A DNA stretch of 64,000 nucleotides from Pseudomonas entomophila (GTDB lineage Bacteria > Pseudomonadota > Gammaproteobacteria > Pseudomonadales > Pseudomonadaceae), in the NCBI RefSeq assembly GCF_029193575.1, contig NZ_JARGCS010000056.1:1-64000 (forward strand), in the 5' to 3' direction. This document shows positions 1 through 7,820 of the stretch, in pieces. A program made the position numbers and the translations under genes. The notes beneath the pieces were generated by a model. That model worked only from the letters and a program-made list of their open reading frames with translations, was not told where the DNA came from and searched no databases. Each line of letters begins with the position of its first letter. The first letter of the stretch is position 1.

Positions 1-1447
1 GCGGCCAGCGCTGGGTGATCGCCTTGCGCCGGGTGTAGAACCGCACACCATCCGGCCCATACGCATGCAGGTCACCGAACAGCGAACGCTTCCAGCCACC
101 GAAGCTGTGGTAGCTCACCGGCACCGGCAGCGGCACGTTCACACCCACCATGCCCACCTCGATCTCGTCGCAGAACAACCGCGCCGCTTCACCGTCACGG
201 GTGAAGATGCACGTGCCGTTGCCGTACTCGTGGTCGTTGATCAGCTGCATCGCCGCTTCCAGGCTGTTCACCCGCACCACGCACAGCACCGGGCCGAAGA
301 TCTCTTCCTTGTAGATGCGCATCTCCGGCGTCACCCGGTCGAACAGCGTGCCGCCGACGAAGTAACCATCCTCATTGCCCGGCACACGGAAACCACGGCC
401 ATCGACCACCAGCTGCGCGCCCGCCGCCACGCCGTCGTCGATATAACCGAGCACCTTGTCACGCGCCGCCGCCGTCACCAGCGGGCCCATGTCCAGCCCG
501 CACGAGGTGCCGGCACCGATCTTCAGCGCCTTGATCTGCGGCTCCAGCTTGGCGATCAGCGCATCGGCCACCTGGTCGCCCACGCACACCGCCACCGAAA
601 TCGCCATGCAGCGCTCGCCGCACGAACCGTAGGCCGCGCCCATCAGCGCGCTGACCGCGTTGTCCAGGTCGGCATCCGGCATCAGCACCGCGTGGTTCTT
701 CGCGCCACCCAAGGCCTGCACGCGCTTGCCGCGCTTGGTGCCTTCGGCGTAGATGTACTCGGCGATCGGGGTCGAGCCCACGAAGCTCAGGGCCTTCACT
801 TCCGGCGCTTCGATCAGCGCATCCACCGCTTCCTTGTCGCCGTGCACCACGTTCAGGATGCCCTTCGGCAAGCCCGCGTCGTGCAGCAGCTGGGCGATGA
901 ACAGCGTCGAGCTCGGGTCACGCTCCGACGGCTTGAGGATGAATGCGTTACCGCAGGCAATCGCCAGCGGGTACATCCACAGCGGCACCATCGCCGGGAA
1001 GTTGAACGGGGTGATACCCGCCACCACGCCCAGCGGCTGGAAGTCCGACCAGGCATCGATGTTCGGGCCAACGTTGCGGCTGTACTCGCCCTTCAACACT
1101 TCCGGCGCGGCGCAGGCGAACTCGACGTTCTCGATGCCGCGCTTCAGCTCGCCGGCGGCGTCTTCGAGCGTCTTGCCGTGCTCCTCGCTGATCATCTGCG
1201 CGATCTTCGCTTCGTTCTGCTCCAGCAACTGCTTGAAGCGGAACATCACTTGCGCGCGCTTGGCCGGTGGGGTGTTGCGCCAGGCCGGGAACGCCGCCTT
1301 GGCCGAGTCGATGGCCTGCTGCACGGTGGCGCGGCTGGCCAGTTCGACCTTGCGGGTAGCCTGGCCAGTGGATGGGTTGAAGACGTCGGCGGTGCGCTCG
1401 CCCTTGGAAACCAGCTCACCGTGGATCAGGTGCTGAACGATGCTCAT
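1..1447 (-). CDS. mmsA: CoA-acylating methylmalonate/malonate-semialdehyde dehydrogenase (3' end outside window)
   Basis: Oxidises (methyl)malonate semialdehyde with NAD+ and CoA to propionyl- or acetyl-CoA. It serves beta-alanine and valine breakdown in the cytoplasm. 482 residues are visible of about 500 and the C-terminus lies beyond the left edge. It is an aldehyde dehydrogenase fold with the family signature GERCMA; Cys280 is the expected nucleophile. A Rossmann-type FVGSTPIAEYIY stretch lies upstream and EEIFGPV near the C-terminus. The start is the ATG at 1447, reading MSIVQHLIHG. It lies 69 bp downstream of bauA on the same strand, so bauA would make malonate semialdehyde and this enzyme would consume it. 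A perfect stem-loop sits between the two genes. Confidence 0.95.
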   Translation of the reverse strand, partial: MSIVQHLIHGELVSKGERTADVFNPSTGQATRKVELASRATVQQAIDSAKAAFPAWRNTPPAKRAQVMFRFKQLLEQNEAKIAQMISEEHGKTLEDAAGELKRGIENVEFACAAPEVLKGEYSRNVGPNIDAWSDFQPLGVVAGITPFNFPAMVPLWMYPLAIACGNAFILKPSERDPSSTLFIAQLLHDAGLPKGILNVVHGDKEAVDALIEAPEVKALSFVGSTPIAEYIYAEGTKRGKRVQALGGAKNHAVLMPDADLDNAVSALMGAAYGSCGERCMAISVAVCVGDQVADALIAKLEPQIKALKIGAGTSCGLDMGPLVTAAARDKVLGYIDDGVAAGAQLVVDGRGFRVPGNEDGYFVGGTLFDRVTPEMRIYKEEIFGPVLCVVRVNSLEAAMQLINDHEYGNGTCIFTRDGEAARLFCDEIEVGMVGVNVPLPVPVSYHSFGGWKRSLFGDLHAYGPDGVRFYTRRKAITQRWP

Positions 1448-1475
1448 GCAAAACTCCAATCTAAAGAAGGTTGGA

Positions 1476-1499
1476 ACAGGCGTGTACAGACACGCCTGT
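1476..1499. repeat. perfect 10-bp stem-loop between bauA and mmsA
   Basis: Arms ACAGGCGTGT (1476-1485) and ACACGCCTGT (1490-1499) are exact complements around a 4-nt loop. On the minus strand no T-run follows, so it looks less like an intrinsic terminator than an intercistronic hairpin that could stabilise mRNA or attenuate mmsA expression. Confidence 0.6.
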
Positions 1500-1516
1500 C
1501 ATCCAAGTCGGAAAAA

Positions 1517-2863
1517 TCAGTCGATCTGGTTCAGGGCTTCGCCCACCGCGTCGAACAGGCGATCCAGTTCCTGCGGCTGGGTATTGAAGGTTGGGCCGAA
1601 CTGCAGGGTGTCGCCGCCGAAGCGCACATAGAAGCCGGCTTTCCACAGCTTCATGGCGGTCTCGTACGGACGGACGATCGCGTCACCGTCGCGCGCGGCG
1701 ACCTGGATAGCGCCAGCCAAACCGTAGTTGCGAATATCGACGACGTTCTTGGTGCCCTTGACGCCGTGCAGCAGCTTCTCGAAGTGCGGCGCCAGTTCCG
1801 CGGCGGATTGCACCAGATTTTCCTTCTGCAGCAGGTCCAGCGCGGCGATGCCAGCGGCGCAGGCCACAGGGTGGGCCGAGTAGGTATAGCCATGGGGGAA
1901 TTCCACAGCGTATTCCGGGGTCGGCTGGTTCATGAAGGTCTGGTAGATCTCGCTGCTGGCGATCACCGCGCCCATCGGGATGGCGCCGTTGGTCACCTGC
2001 TTGGCGATGCACATCAGGTCCGGGGTCACGCCGAAGGCTTCGGAGCCAGTCATCGCGCCCATGCGGCCGAAACCAGTGATCACTTCATCGAAGATCAGCA
2101 GGATGTTGTGCTGGCTGCAGATCTCGCGCAGACGCTTCAGGTAGCCCTTCGGCGGCGGCAGCACGCCTGCGGAGCCGGCCAGCGGCTCGACGATCACGGC
2201 AGCGATGTTCGACGCATCATGCAGCTCGATCAGCTTGAGCATTTCGTCGGCCAGGGCAATGCCGCCCTCTTCCGGCAGGCCCTTGGAGAAGGCGTTCACC
2301 GGCAGCACGGTGTGAGGCAAGTGATCGACATCCAGCAACTGGCCGAACAGCTTGCGGTTGCCGTTGACCCCCCCGAGGCTGGTGCCGGCGATGTTCACGC
2401 CGTGGTAGCCACGGGCACGGCCGATGATCTTGGTCTTGGTGGCCTGGCCCTTCAAGCGCCAGTAGGCACGCACCATCTTCAGCGCGGTATCGGCGCACTC
2501 GGAACCAGAGTTGGTGTAGAACACATGGTTCAGGTCGCCCGGCGTCAGCTCGGTGATCTTCTCGGCCAGTTGGAACGACAGCGGGTGGCCGAACTGGAAG
2601 GCCGGCGAGTAGTCCAGCACGCTCAGTTGCTTGGCCACCGCCTCGGTGATTTCCTTGCGGGTGTGACCGGCGCCGCAGGTCCACAGGCCCGACAGCGCGT
2701 CGAAGATCTTGCGGCCCTTGTCGTCGACCAGGTAGTTGCCTTCGGCCGCGACGATCAGGCGCGGGTCGCGCTGGAAGTTGCGGTTGGCGGTATAAGGCAT
2801 CCAGTGGGCGTCCAGCTTGAGCTGGCTGGCCAGACCGGCCGGGGCGTTTTCGGGCATGTTCAT
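1517..2863 (-). CDS. bauA: beta-alanine (omega-amino acid)--pyruvate aminotransferase
   Basis: PLP enzyme that moves the amino group of beta-alanine (and other omega-amino acids) to pyruvate, giving malonate semialdehyde and alanine. At 448 residues it has the length of the known Pseudomonas omega-amino acid:pyruvate aminotransferase. Seen in the sequence: the class-III signature LIFDEVITGFGRMG with Asp259, the PLP lysine Lys288 in CIAKQVTNGAIPMG, the phosphate-binding NSGSECADTALK and the aromatic RGYHGVNIAG. It is followed on the same strand by mmsA, which uses its product. A LysR regulator is divergent across a 118-bp gap, the classic arrangement for activation of this catabolic pair. Confidence 0.96.
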   Translation of the reverse strand: MNMPENAPAGLASQLKLDAHWMPYTANRNFQRDPRLIVAAEGNYLVDDKGRKIFDALSGLWTCGAGHTRKEITEAVAKQLSVLDYSPAFQFGHPLSFQLAEKITELTPGDLNHVFYTNSGSECADTALKMVRAYWRLKGQATKTKIIGRARGYHGVNIAGTSLGGVNGNRKLFGQLLDVDHLPHTVLPVNAFSKGLPEEGGIALADEMLKLIELHDASNIAAVIVEPLAGSAGVLPPPKGYLKRLREICSQHNILLIFDEVITGFGRMGAMTGSEAFGVTPDLMCIAKQVTNGAIPMGAVIASSEIYQTFMNQPTPEYAVEFPHGYTYSAHPVACAAGIAALDLLQKENLVQSAAELAPHFEKLLHGVKGTKNVVDIRNYGLAGAIQVAARDGDAIVRPYETAMKLWKAGFYVRFGGDTLQFGPTFNTQPQELDRLFDAVGEALNQID

Positions 2864-2888
2864 CGGCGGTTCCTCGCAAGACGATTAG

Positions 2889-2908
2889 GCAACGATGTGC
2901 GTTGTTGC
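2889..2908. promoter_or_regulatory. candidate LysR operator between bauA and the LysR gene
   Basis: The divergent gap (2864-2981) holds the interrupted dyad GCAAC-N10-GTTGC, with an inner CAACG-N5-CGTTG. It lies close to the bauA start, where a LysR-type activator would be expected to bind. Assigned from position and symmetry only. Confidence 0.35.
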
Positions 2909-2981
2909 AGCTAAATTGTCACGGGGATAAAGTTTGGAAAACCCAACATTTCTAATCTTCAGATAGAACCAGGCTAAACAT

Positions 2982-3899
2982 ATGAGCCGTCGTCCCGATC
3001 CTCTCGCCCAAGTCAGTGATTTCGACATCCGCCTGCTGAAAATCTACCGCAGCGTGGTCGAATGCGGCGGCTTCTCGGCGGCGGAGAACGTCTTGGGCAT
3101 CGGCCGCTCGGCCATCAGCCAGCAGATGAACGACCTTGAGCAGCGCTTGGGCCTGCGCCTGTGCCAACGCGGACGCGCCGGTTTCTCGCTGACCGAGGAA
3201 GGCCGCGAGGTGTACCACTCGGCGTTGCAACTGCTGAGCGCCCTCGAGACCTTCCGCACCGAGGTCAACGGCCTGCACCAACACCTGCGTGGCGAACTGA
3301 ACATCGGCCTGACCGACAACCTCGTGACCCTGCCGCACATGCGTATCACCCACGCCCTTGCCGAACTGAAGGACCGCGGGCCGGACGTGCGCATCCAGAT
3401 CCGCATGATCGCGCCCAGCCAGGTCGAGCAGGGCGTGCTCGACGGCAGCCTGCATGTCGGCGTGGTGCCGCAGACCAGCCCGCTCTCCGGCCTTGAATAC
3501 CAGCCCTTGTATAGCGAGCGCTCACTGCTCTACTGCGCGGTAGGCCACCCCCTTTTCTACGCCGAGGACCAGAAGATCGACGATGATCGCCTAAACAGCC
3601 AGGACGCCATCGCCCCGACCTTCCGCCTGCCGGCCGACATCCAGGCGCATTACCAAGCGCTGCACTGCACCGCGAGCGCCTCGGACCGCGAAGGCATGGC
3701 ATTCCTCATCCTCACCGGGCGCTACATCGGCTACCTGCCCGACCACTACGCCATGTTCTGGGTACAGCAAGGCCGCCTGCGCGCGCTGAAACCAACGCAG
3801 CGCTTCTACGACCTGAGCCTGAGCTGGGTGACGCGCAAGGGCCGGCGCCCGAACCTGGTGCTGGAAAGCTTCCTGGAAAGCCTGGCAGCAACCCGCTAG
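2982..3899 (+). CDS. LysR-family transcriptional regulator
   Basis: 305-residue LysR-type regulator. An N-terminal winged helix-turn-helix covers roughly residues 15-75 (DIRLLKIYRSVVECGGFSAA, then GIGRSAISQQMNDLEQRLG), followed by a periplasmic-binding-protein-like effector domain from about residue 95. It is divergent from bauA-mmsA, so it most likely senses beta-alanine or a related intermediate and activates that operon. The ligand is inferred from context, not seen. The ATG at 2982 is in line with family length. Confidence 0.92.
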   Translation: MSRRPDPLAQVSDFDIRLLKIYRSVVECGGFSAAENVLGIGRSAISQQMNDLEQRLGLRLCQRGRAGFSLTEEGREVYHSALQLLSALETFRTEVNGLHQHLRGELNIGLTDNLVTLPHMRITHALAELKDRGPDVRIQIRMIAPSQVEQGVLDGSLHVGVVPQTSPLSGLEYQPLYSERSLLYCAVGHPLFYAEDQKIDDDRLNSQDAIAPTFRLPADIQAHYQALHCTASASDREGMAFLILTGRYIGYLPDHYAMFWVQQGRLRALKPTQRFYDLSLSWVTRKGRRPNLVLESFLESLAATR

Positions 3900-3951
3900 A
3901 GGCAGGTAATCTGTCGACCATCCGTTGCCACAGACCCGTACGGAAACGTCC

Positions 3952-4614
3952 ATGACCCTTGAAGTCCCTGCGCACCGCCTCTCCGCCTCGGGCAAGCCCG
4001 CCGGCCGTATCCGCCAGAAGAACGAACAGGCCATCATCCAGGCGGCCGAAGACGAGTTCGCCCGTCACGGCTTCAAGGGCACCAGCATGAACACCATCGC
4101 GCTGAAGGCCGACCTGCCCAAGGCCAACCTGCATTACTACTTCACCAACAAGCTCGGCCTGTACATCGCCGTGCTGAGCAACATCATCGAGCTGTGGGAC
4201 AGCACCTTCAACGCCCTGAGCGTCGATGACGACCCGGCCCAGGCGCTGAGCCAGTACATCCGCACCAAGATGGAGTTCTCCCGGCGCAACCCGCAGGCCT
4301 CGCGGATCTTCGCCATGGAAGTGATCAGCGGCGGGCAGTGCCTGAGCGAATACTTCAGCGCCGACTACCGCGAATGGTTCCGTGGCCGCGCCGCGGTGTT
4401 CCAGGCCTGGATCGACGCCGGCAAGATGGACCCAGTGGACCCGGTGCACCTGATCTTCCTGCTCTGGGGCAGCACCCAGCACTACGCCGACTTCGCCACG
4501 CAGATCTGCCAGGTCACCGGCCGCAGCCGCCTGACCAAGCAAGACATGGAAGACGCCAGCAACAACCTTATCCACATCATTCTCAAAGGCTGCGGCATCA
4601 CCCCGCCGGCCTGA
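3952..4614 (+). CDS. TetR-family regulator, RutR-like
   Basis: 220 residues. An N-terminal TetR helix-turn-helix (NEQAIIQAAEDEFARHGFKGTSMNTIA...LHYYFTNKLGLYIAVL) is followed by a C-terminal domain resembling E. coli RutR along its length, including NPQASRIFAMEVISGG and HLIFLLWGSTQHYADFATQ. RutR binds uracil/thymine and controls pyrimidine use. In Pseudomonas the reductive pyrimidine route ends in beta-alanine, the bauA substrate, so a nucleobase-sensing role beside bauA-mmsA fits; this is inference. The ATG at 3952 is preferred over an in-frame TTG at 3925. Confidence 0.88.
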   Translation: MTLEVPAHRLSASGKPAGRIRQKNEQAIIQAAEDEFARHGFKGTSMNTIALKADLPKANLHYYFTNKLGLYIAVLSNIIELWDSTFNALSVDDDPAQALSQYIRTKMEFSRRNPQASRIFAMEVISGGQCLSEYFSADYREWFRGRAAVFQAWIDAGKMDPVDPVHLIFLLWGSTQHYADFATQICQVTGRSRLTKQDMEDASNNLIHIILKGCGITPPA

Positions 4615-4623
4615 CCCGACCCT

Positions 4624-5208
4624 ATGCCTTCTACCCTGCTCGACCTCTGTGAGTTCCGCGAGGAGATTCGCAAGAGCCGCTTCATCACCCTTGCCGGCCC
4701 CATCGGCAGCGCCGCCGAGGCGATGGCCTTCATCGAGCGCCACAGCGACTTGGCCGCCACCCACAACTGCTGGGCCTGGAAGCTCGGCGCGCAGTACCGC
4801 AGCAGCGACGACGGCGAGCCCGGCGGCACGGCCGGACGGCCGATCCTCGCCGCCATCGAGGCGCAGGACTGCGACCAGGTGGTGGTGCTGGTGATCCGCT
4901 GGTACGGCGGCATACAACTGGGCACCGGCGGCCTGGCCCGGGCCTATGGCGGCGGCGCCAACAAATGCCTGCAGCAAGCCCCCAAGCGCCTGCTGGTGCA
5001 GCGCAGCACCTTCGCCTGCAGTTGCACGTTCAGTGAGCTGGCACTGCTCAAACTGCGCCTGGCCGAGGTCGATGGGCTGGTGCTGGACGAGCAGTTCACC
5101 GCCAATGGCGTGGATCTCCAGGTCGCACTGGGTGAAGCGCACCTGGAGACATTGCAACTGCAACTGGCCGACCTCAGCCGTGGGCGCATCCGCCTCGAAG
5201 CGCTTTGA
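4624..5208 (+). CDS. YigZ/IMPACT family protein
   Basis: 194-residue protein of the YigZ (UPF0029/IMPACT) family. The N-terminal domain has the conserved EIRKSRFITLAGPI, THNCWAWKLG and the hallmark DDGEPGGTAGRPIL and RWYGGIQLGTGGLARAY blocks. The C-terminal DUF1949 ferredoxin-like domain starts near residue 135. The biochemical role of bacterial YigZ is unsettled; eukaryotic IMPACT modulates the Gcn2 translation-control kinase. It begins 9 bp after the RutR-like gene, so the two are probably co-transcribed. Confidence 0.93.
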   Translation: MPSTLLDLCEFREEIRKSRFITLAGPIGSAAEAMAFIERHSDLAATHNCWAWKLGAQYRSSDDGEPGGTAGRPILAAIEAQDCDQVVVLVIRWYGGIQLGTGGLARAYGGGANKCLQQAPKRLLVQRSTFACSCTFSELALLKLRLAEVDGLVLDEQFTANGVDLQVALGEAHLETLQLQLADLSRGRIRLEAL

Positions 5209-5224
5209 CGGTTGCCCACAACTG

Positions 5225-5432
5225 CTGTGGGCCTGCCTGTGGATAAGCTTTGGGCATTCCGCTGTAACCCTTGTCTTGCATGGCCTAGACGCTGTTGATC
5301 ATATTTTGATCACCGTTTGATGACAGCCGCAAATCGCTGAATCCATTTGAGTTACCCCCAGTCACTTGATGCAGAGTAATGCAGCAACACTGAGGGCTTG
5401 CACACAGTTACTGTGGAGCAGCCTGTGGATAA
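5225..5432 (+). repeat. two near-identical 22-bp elements, each ending in a perfect DnaA box
   Basis: Copies at 5225-5246 and 5411-5432 agree at 19 of 22 positions and share the core GCCTGTGGATAA. Read on the minus strand each contains TTATCCACA, the consensus DnaA box. Both point the same way, 186 bp apart, inside a gene-free interval. Confidence 0.7.
5295..5323 (+). repeat. three TTGATCA-type repeats at exact 11-bp spacing
   Basis: TTGATCA at 5295, TTGATCA at 5306 and TTGATGA at 5317 are phased by one helical turn in an AT-richer patch between the two DnaA-box elements. This resembles a cooperative protein-binding array; the protein is unknown. Confidence 0.6.
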
Positions 5433-5454
5433 CCCGTTAGCCAATGGCGCAAAC

Positions 5455-5493
5455 GCCCGCCCACGCGAGGCCTGGGCGGGCTGGTCGTTTTTT
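5455..5493 (+). terminator. Rho-independent terminator with no gene directly upstream
   Basis: A perfect 9-bp stem, GCCCGCCCA (5455-5463) with TGGGCGGGC (5473-5481), is followed by a run of six T. It lies about 250 bp after the yigZ stop and 80 bp before the SDR start. It could end a long yigZ 3' UTR, a small RNA, or a leader. Confidence 0.65.
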
Positions 5494-5575
5494 GTTCATA
5501 TTTCATCGCAGGCACGTGCGGCGCACCTGGAGTATCCTCAATACCTTTCCCTTCTAGCGATCAAGGAGCGTCCAC

Positions 5576-6262
5576 ATGCCCATCTCCAAAACTGCCCTGG
5601 TCATCGGCGCCTCGCGCGGCTTGGGCCTGGGCCTGGTACAGCGCCTGCACGAGGACGGCTGGAAGGTCATCGCCACCGTGCGTGATCCTCAGAAAGCCGG
5701 CGCCCTGGGCGACGTCCCGGGCGTGCGCATCGAACGCCTGGAGATGAACGACACCGCGCAGCTCGATACCCTCAAGCAACGCCTGGGCGGCGAAACCTTC
5801 GACCTGGTGTTCGTCAATGCCGGGGTGATGGGCCCGCTGCCACAAGACCTGGAAAGCGTCACCCCGCAGGCCATCGGCGAGCTGTTCACCACCAACGCCG
5901 TGGCACCGATCCGCGTGGCCCGCCGCCTGGCCGGGCAAGTGCGCGAAGGCAGCGGCGTGCTGGCGTTCATGAGCTCGATCCTCGGTAGCGTGACCATCCC
6001 CGACGGCAACGAGATCTGTCTGTACAAGGCCAGCAAGGCGGCGCTGAACTCGATGATCAACAGCTTCGTGGTTGAGTTGCAACGCCCGGACCTCGCCGTA
6101 TTGGCGATGCACCCAGGCTGGGTGAAGACCGACATGGGCGGCGAGAACGCCGAGATCGACGTACTCACCAGCACCCGAGGCATGCTCGAACAGGTCAAGG
6201 CACAGAGTGGCAATGGCGGCCTGCGTTTCATCAACTACAAGGGCGAGGCCCTGACCTGGTGA
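5576..6262 (+). CDS. short-chain dehydrogenase/reductase (SDR) family protein
   Basis: 228-residue classical SDR of unknown substrate. The dinucleotide-binding GASRGLGLG is at residues 11-19, FVNAGVMG near residues 79-86, and the catalytic SSI...YKASKAALN with the Tyr-X3-Lys pair lies mid-protein. It resembles the CsgA/C-factor-like SDR group. The start ATG 5576 follows AAGGAGCG at good spacing. It stands alone between a terminator upstream and the deaminase gene downstream, so context does not fix its role. Confidence 0.9.
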   Translation: MPISKTALVIGASRGLGLGLVQRLHEDGWKVIATVRDPQKAGALGDVPGVRIERLEMNDTAQLDTLKQRLGGETFDLVFVNAGVMGPLPQDLESVTPQAIGELFTTNAVAPIRVARRLAGQVREGSGVLAFMSSILGSVTIPDGNEICLYKASKAALNSMINSFVVELQRPDLAVLAMHPGWVKTDMGGENAEIDVLTSTRGMLEQVKAQSGNGGLRFINYKGEALTW

Positions 6263-6382
6263 ATTGAAAGCCGCGCGGCGAGGCAGTAGACTCGACGCCT
6301 CGCCCCCGCGGCGGACCTGGATCAGCAGACAGGGCAACACTGAGCTGGCTAACCTGAACCTACTTTCAGAGGAGCCGGCACC

Positions 6383-7738
6383 ATGCCTGCGACCCGCATC
6401 TGGTTGAAGTCCCCGCTTGCCATCTTCACCGCCAATGCCGCCGACGCCCGTGGCGGGCTGGTCATCGAAGACGGCCGCATCACCGAACTGCTCGCCCTTG
6501 GCGAACAACCCAGCACGCCCTGCCAGCAGGTGTTCGACGCCCGTGAGCACGTGGTACTGCCCGGGCTGATCAACACCCATCACCACTTCTACCAAACCCT
6601 CACCCGCGCCTGGGCGCCGGTGGTCAACCAGCCGCTGTTCCCGTGGCTCAAGACCCTCTACCCGGTGTGGGCGCGCCTGACCCCGGAAAAACTCGCGCTG
6701 GCCAGCGAAGTGGCCCTGGCCGAACTGTTGCTCTCCGGCTGCACCACCGCCGCCGACCATCACTACCTGTTCCCCCAGGGTCTGGACAACGCCATCGACG
6801 TGCAGGTGCAAGTCGTGCGCAAGCTGGGCATGCGCGCCATGCTCACCCGCGGCTCGATGAGCCTGGGCGAAAAGGACGGCGGGCTGCCGCCACAACAGAC
6901 GGTGCAGGAAGGCGAAGTGATCCTGGCCGACAGCCAGCGACTTATCCACAGCTACCACCAACGCGGCGAGGGTGCGCAGATCCAGATCGCCTTGGCGCCC
7001 TGTTCGCCGTTCTCGGTCACCCCCGAGATCATGCGCGCCAGCGCCGCACTCGCCGAGGAACTGGACGTGCGCCTGCACACCCACCTGGCCGAGACCCTCG
7101 ACGAGGAAGACTTCTGCCTGCAACGCTTCGGCCTGCGCACCGTCGACTACCTGGACAGCGTCGGCTGGCTCGGCCCACGCACCTGGCTGGCCCATGGCAT
7201 CCACTTCAACCCCGACGAAATCGCCCGACTCGGCGCGGCGGGCACCGGCATCTGCCACTGCCCGAGCTCGAACATGCGCCTGGCCTCGGGCATCTGCCCG
7301 ACCGTGGCACTGGAAAGCGCCGGCGCCCCGGTGGGCCTGGGCGTCGACGGCTCAGCCTCGAACGACGCCTCGAACATGATCCTCGAAGCGCGCCAGGCCT
7401 TGTACCTGCAACGCCTGCGCTACGGCGCCGAACAGATCACCCCCGAACGCGCGCTGGGCTGGGCCACCCGTGGCTCGGCGCGCCTGCTCGGGCGCGACGA
7501 TATCGGCCAGCTGGCCGTGGGCAAACAGGCCGACCTCGCGCTGTTCAAACTCGACGAACTGCGCTTTTCCGGCAGCCATGACCCACTCAGCGCACTGCTG
7601 CTGTGCGGCGCGGACCGCGCCGACCGAGTGATGGTCGGCGGCCAGTGGCGGGTCATCGACGGGCAGATCGAGGGCCTCGACGTACAAGGCCTGATCGCCG
7701 ACCACCGCCAGGCCGCTGCCGCGCTGATCGCCGGTTGA
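6383..7738 (+). CDS. 8-oxoguanine deaminase (amidohydrolase superfamily)
   Basis: 451-residue cog0402 amidohydrolase matching, as I recall it, the characterised P. aeruginosa 8-oxoguanine deaminase (Pa0142). It converts oxidised guanine to urate. Metal ligands are visible as NTHHHF (His66 and His68), HTHLAET, AHGIHF and the aspartate in GVDGSASNDASNM. RBS GAGGAG lies just before ATG 6383. It is followed at 82 bp by adenine deaminase, making a nucleobase-deamination pair. Other cog0402 substrates are possible, but similarity along the whole chain favours this call. Confidence 0.88.
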   Translation: MPATRIWLKSPLAIFTANAADARGGLVIEDGRITELLALGEQPSTPCQQVFDAREHVVLPGLINTHHHFYQTLTRAWAPVVNQPLFPWLKTLYPVWARLTPEKLALASEVALAELLLSGCTTAADHHYLFPQGLDNAIDVQVQVVRKLGMRAMLTRGSMSLGEKDGGLPPQQTVQEGEVILADSQRLIHSYHQRGEGAQIQIALAPCSPFSVTPEIMRASAALAEELDVRLHTHLAETLDEEDFCLQRFGLRTVDYLDSVGWLGPRTWLAHGIHFNPDEIARLGAAGTGICHCPSSNMRLASGICPTVALESAGAPVGLGVDGSASNDASNMILEARQALYLQRLRYGAEQITPERALGWATRGSARLLGRDDIGQLAVGKQADLALFKLDELRFSGSHDPLSALLLCGADRADRVMVGGQWRVIDGQIEGLDVQGLIADHRQAAAALIAG

Positions 7739-7820
7739 CGCTACAGGGCCCGGCCGGGCGCATTGCCCGGCCAGGCCCTGTAGAATGGCGGCAACCGTAC
7801 CTGATTCGAGACCCCACACC

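Noticed and set aside
65..2914. A 949-codon plus-strand frame antisense to mmsA and bauA
   Set aside because: Same antisense effect. Both underlying enzymes show intact catalytic motifs and correct lengths.
6334..6344. 11-bp match GCAACACTGAG shared with the interval at 5383-5393
   Set aside because: Too short and without symmetry; flanking bases do not extend it, so chance is likely.
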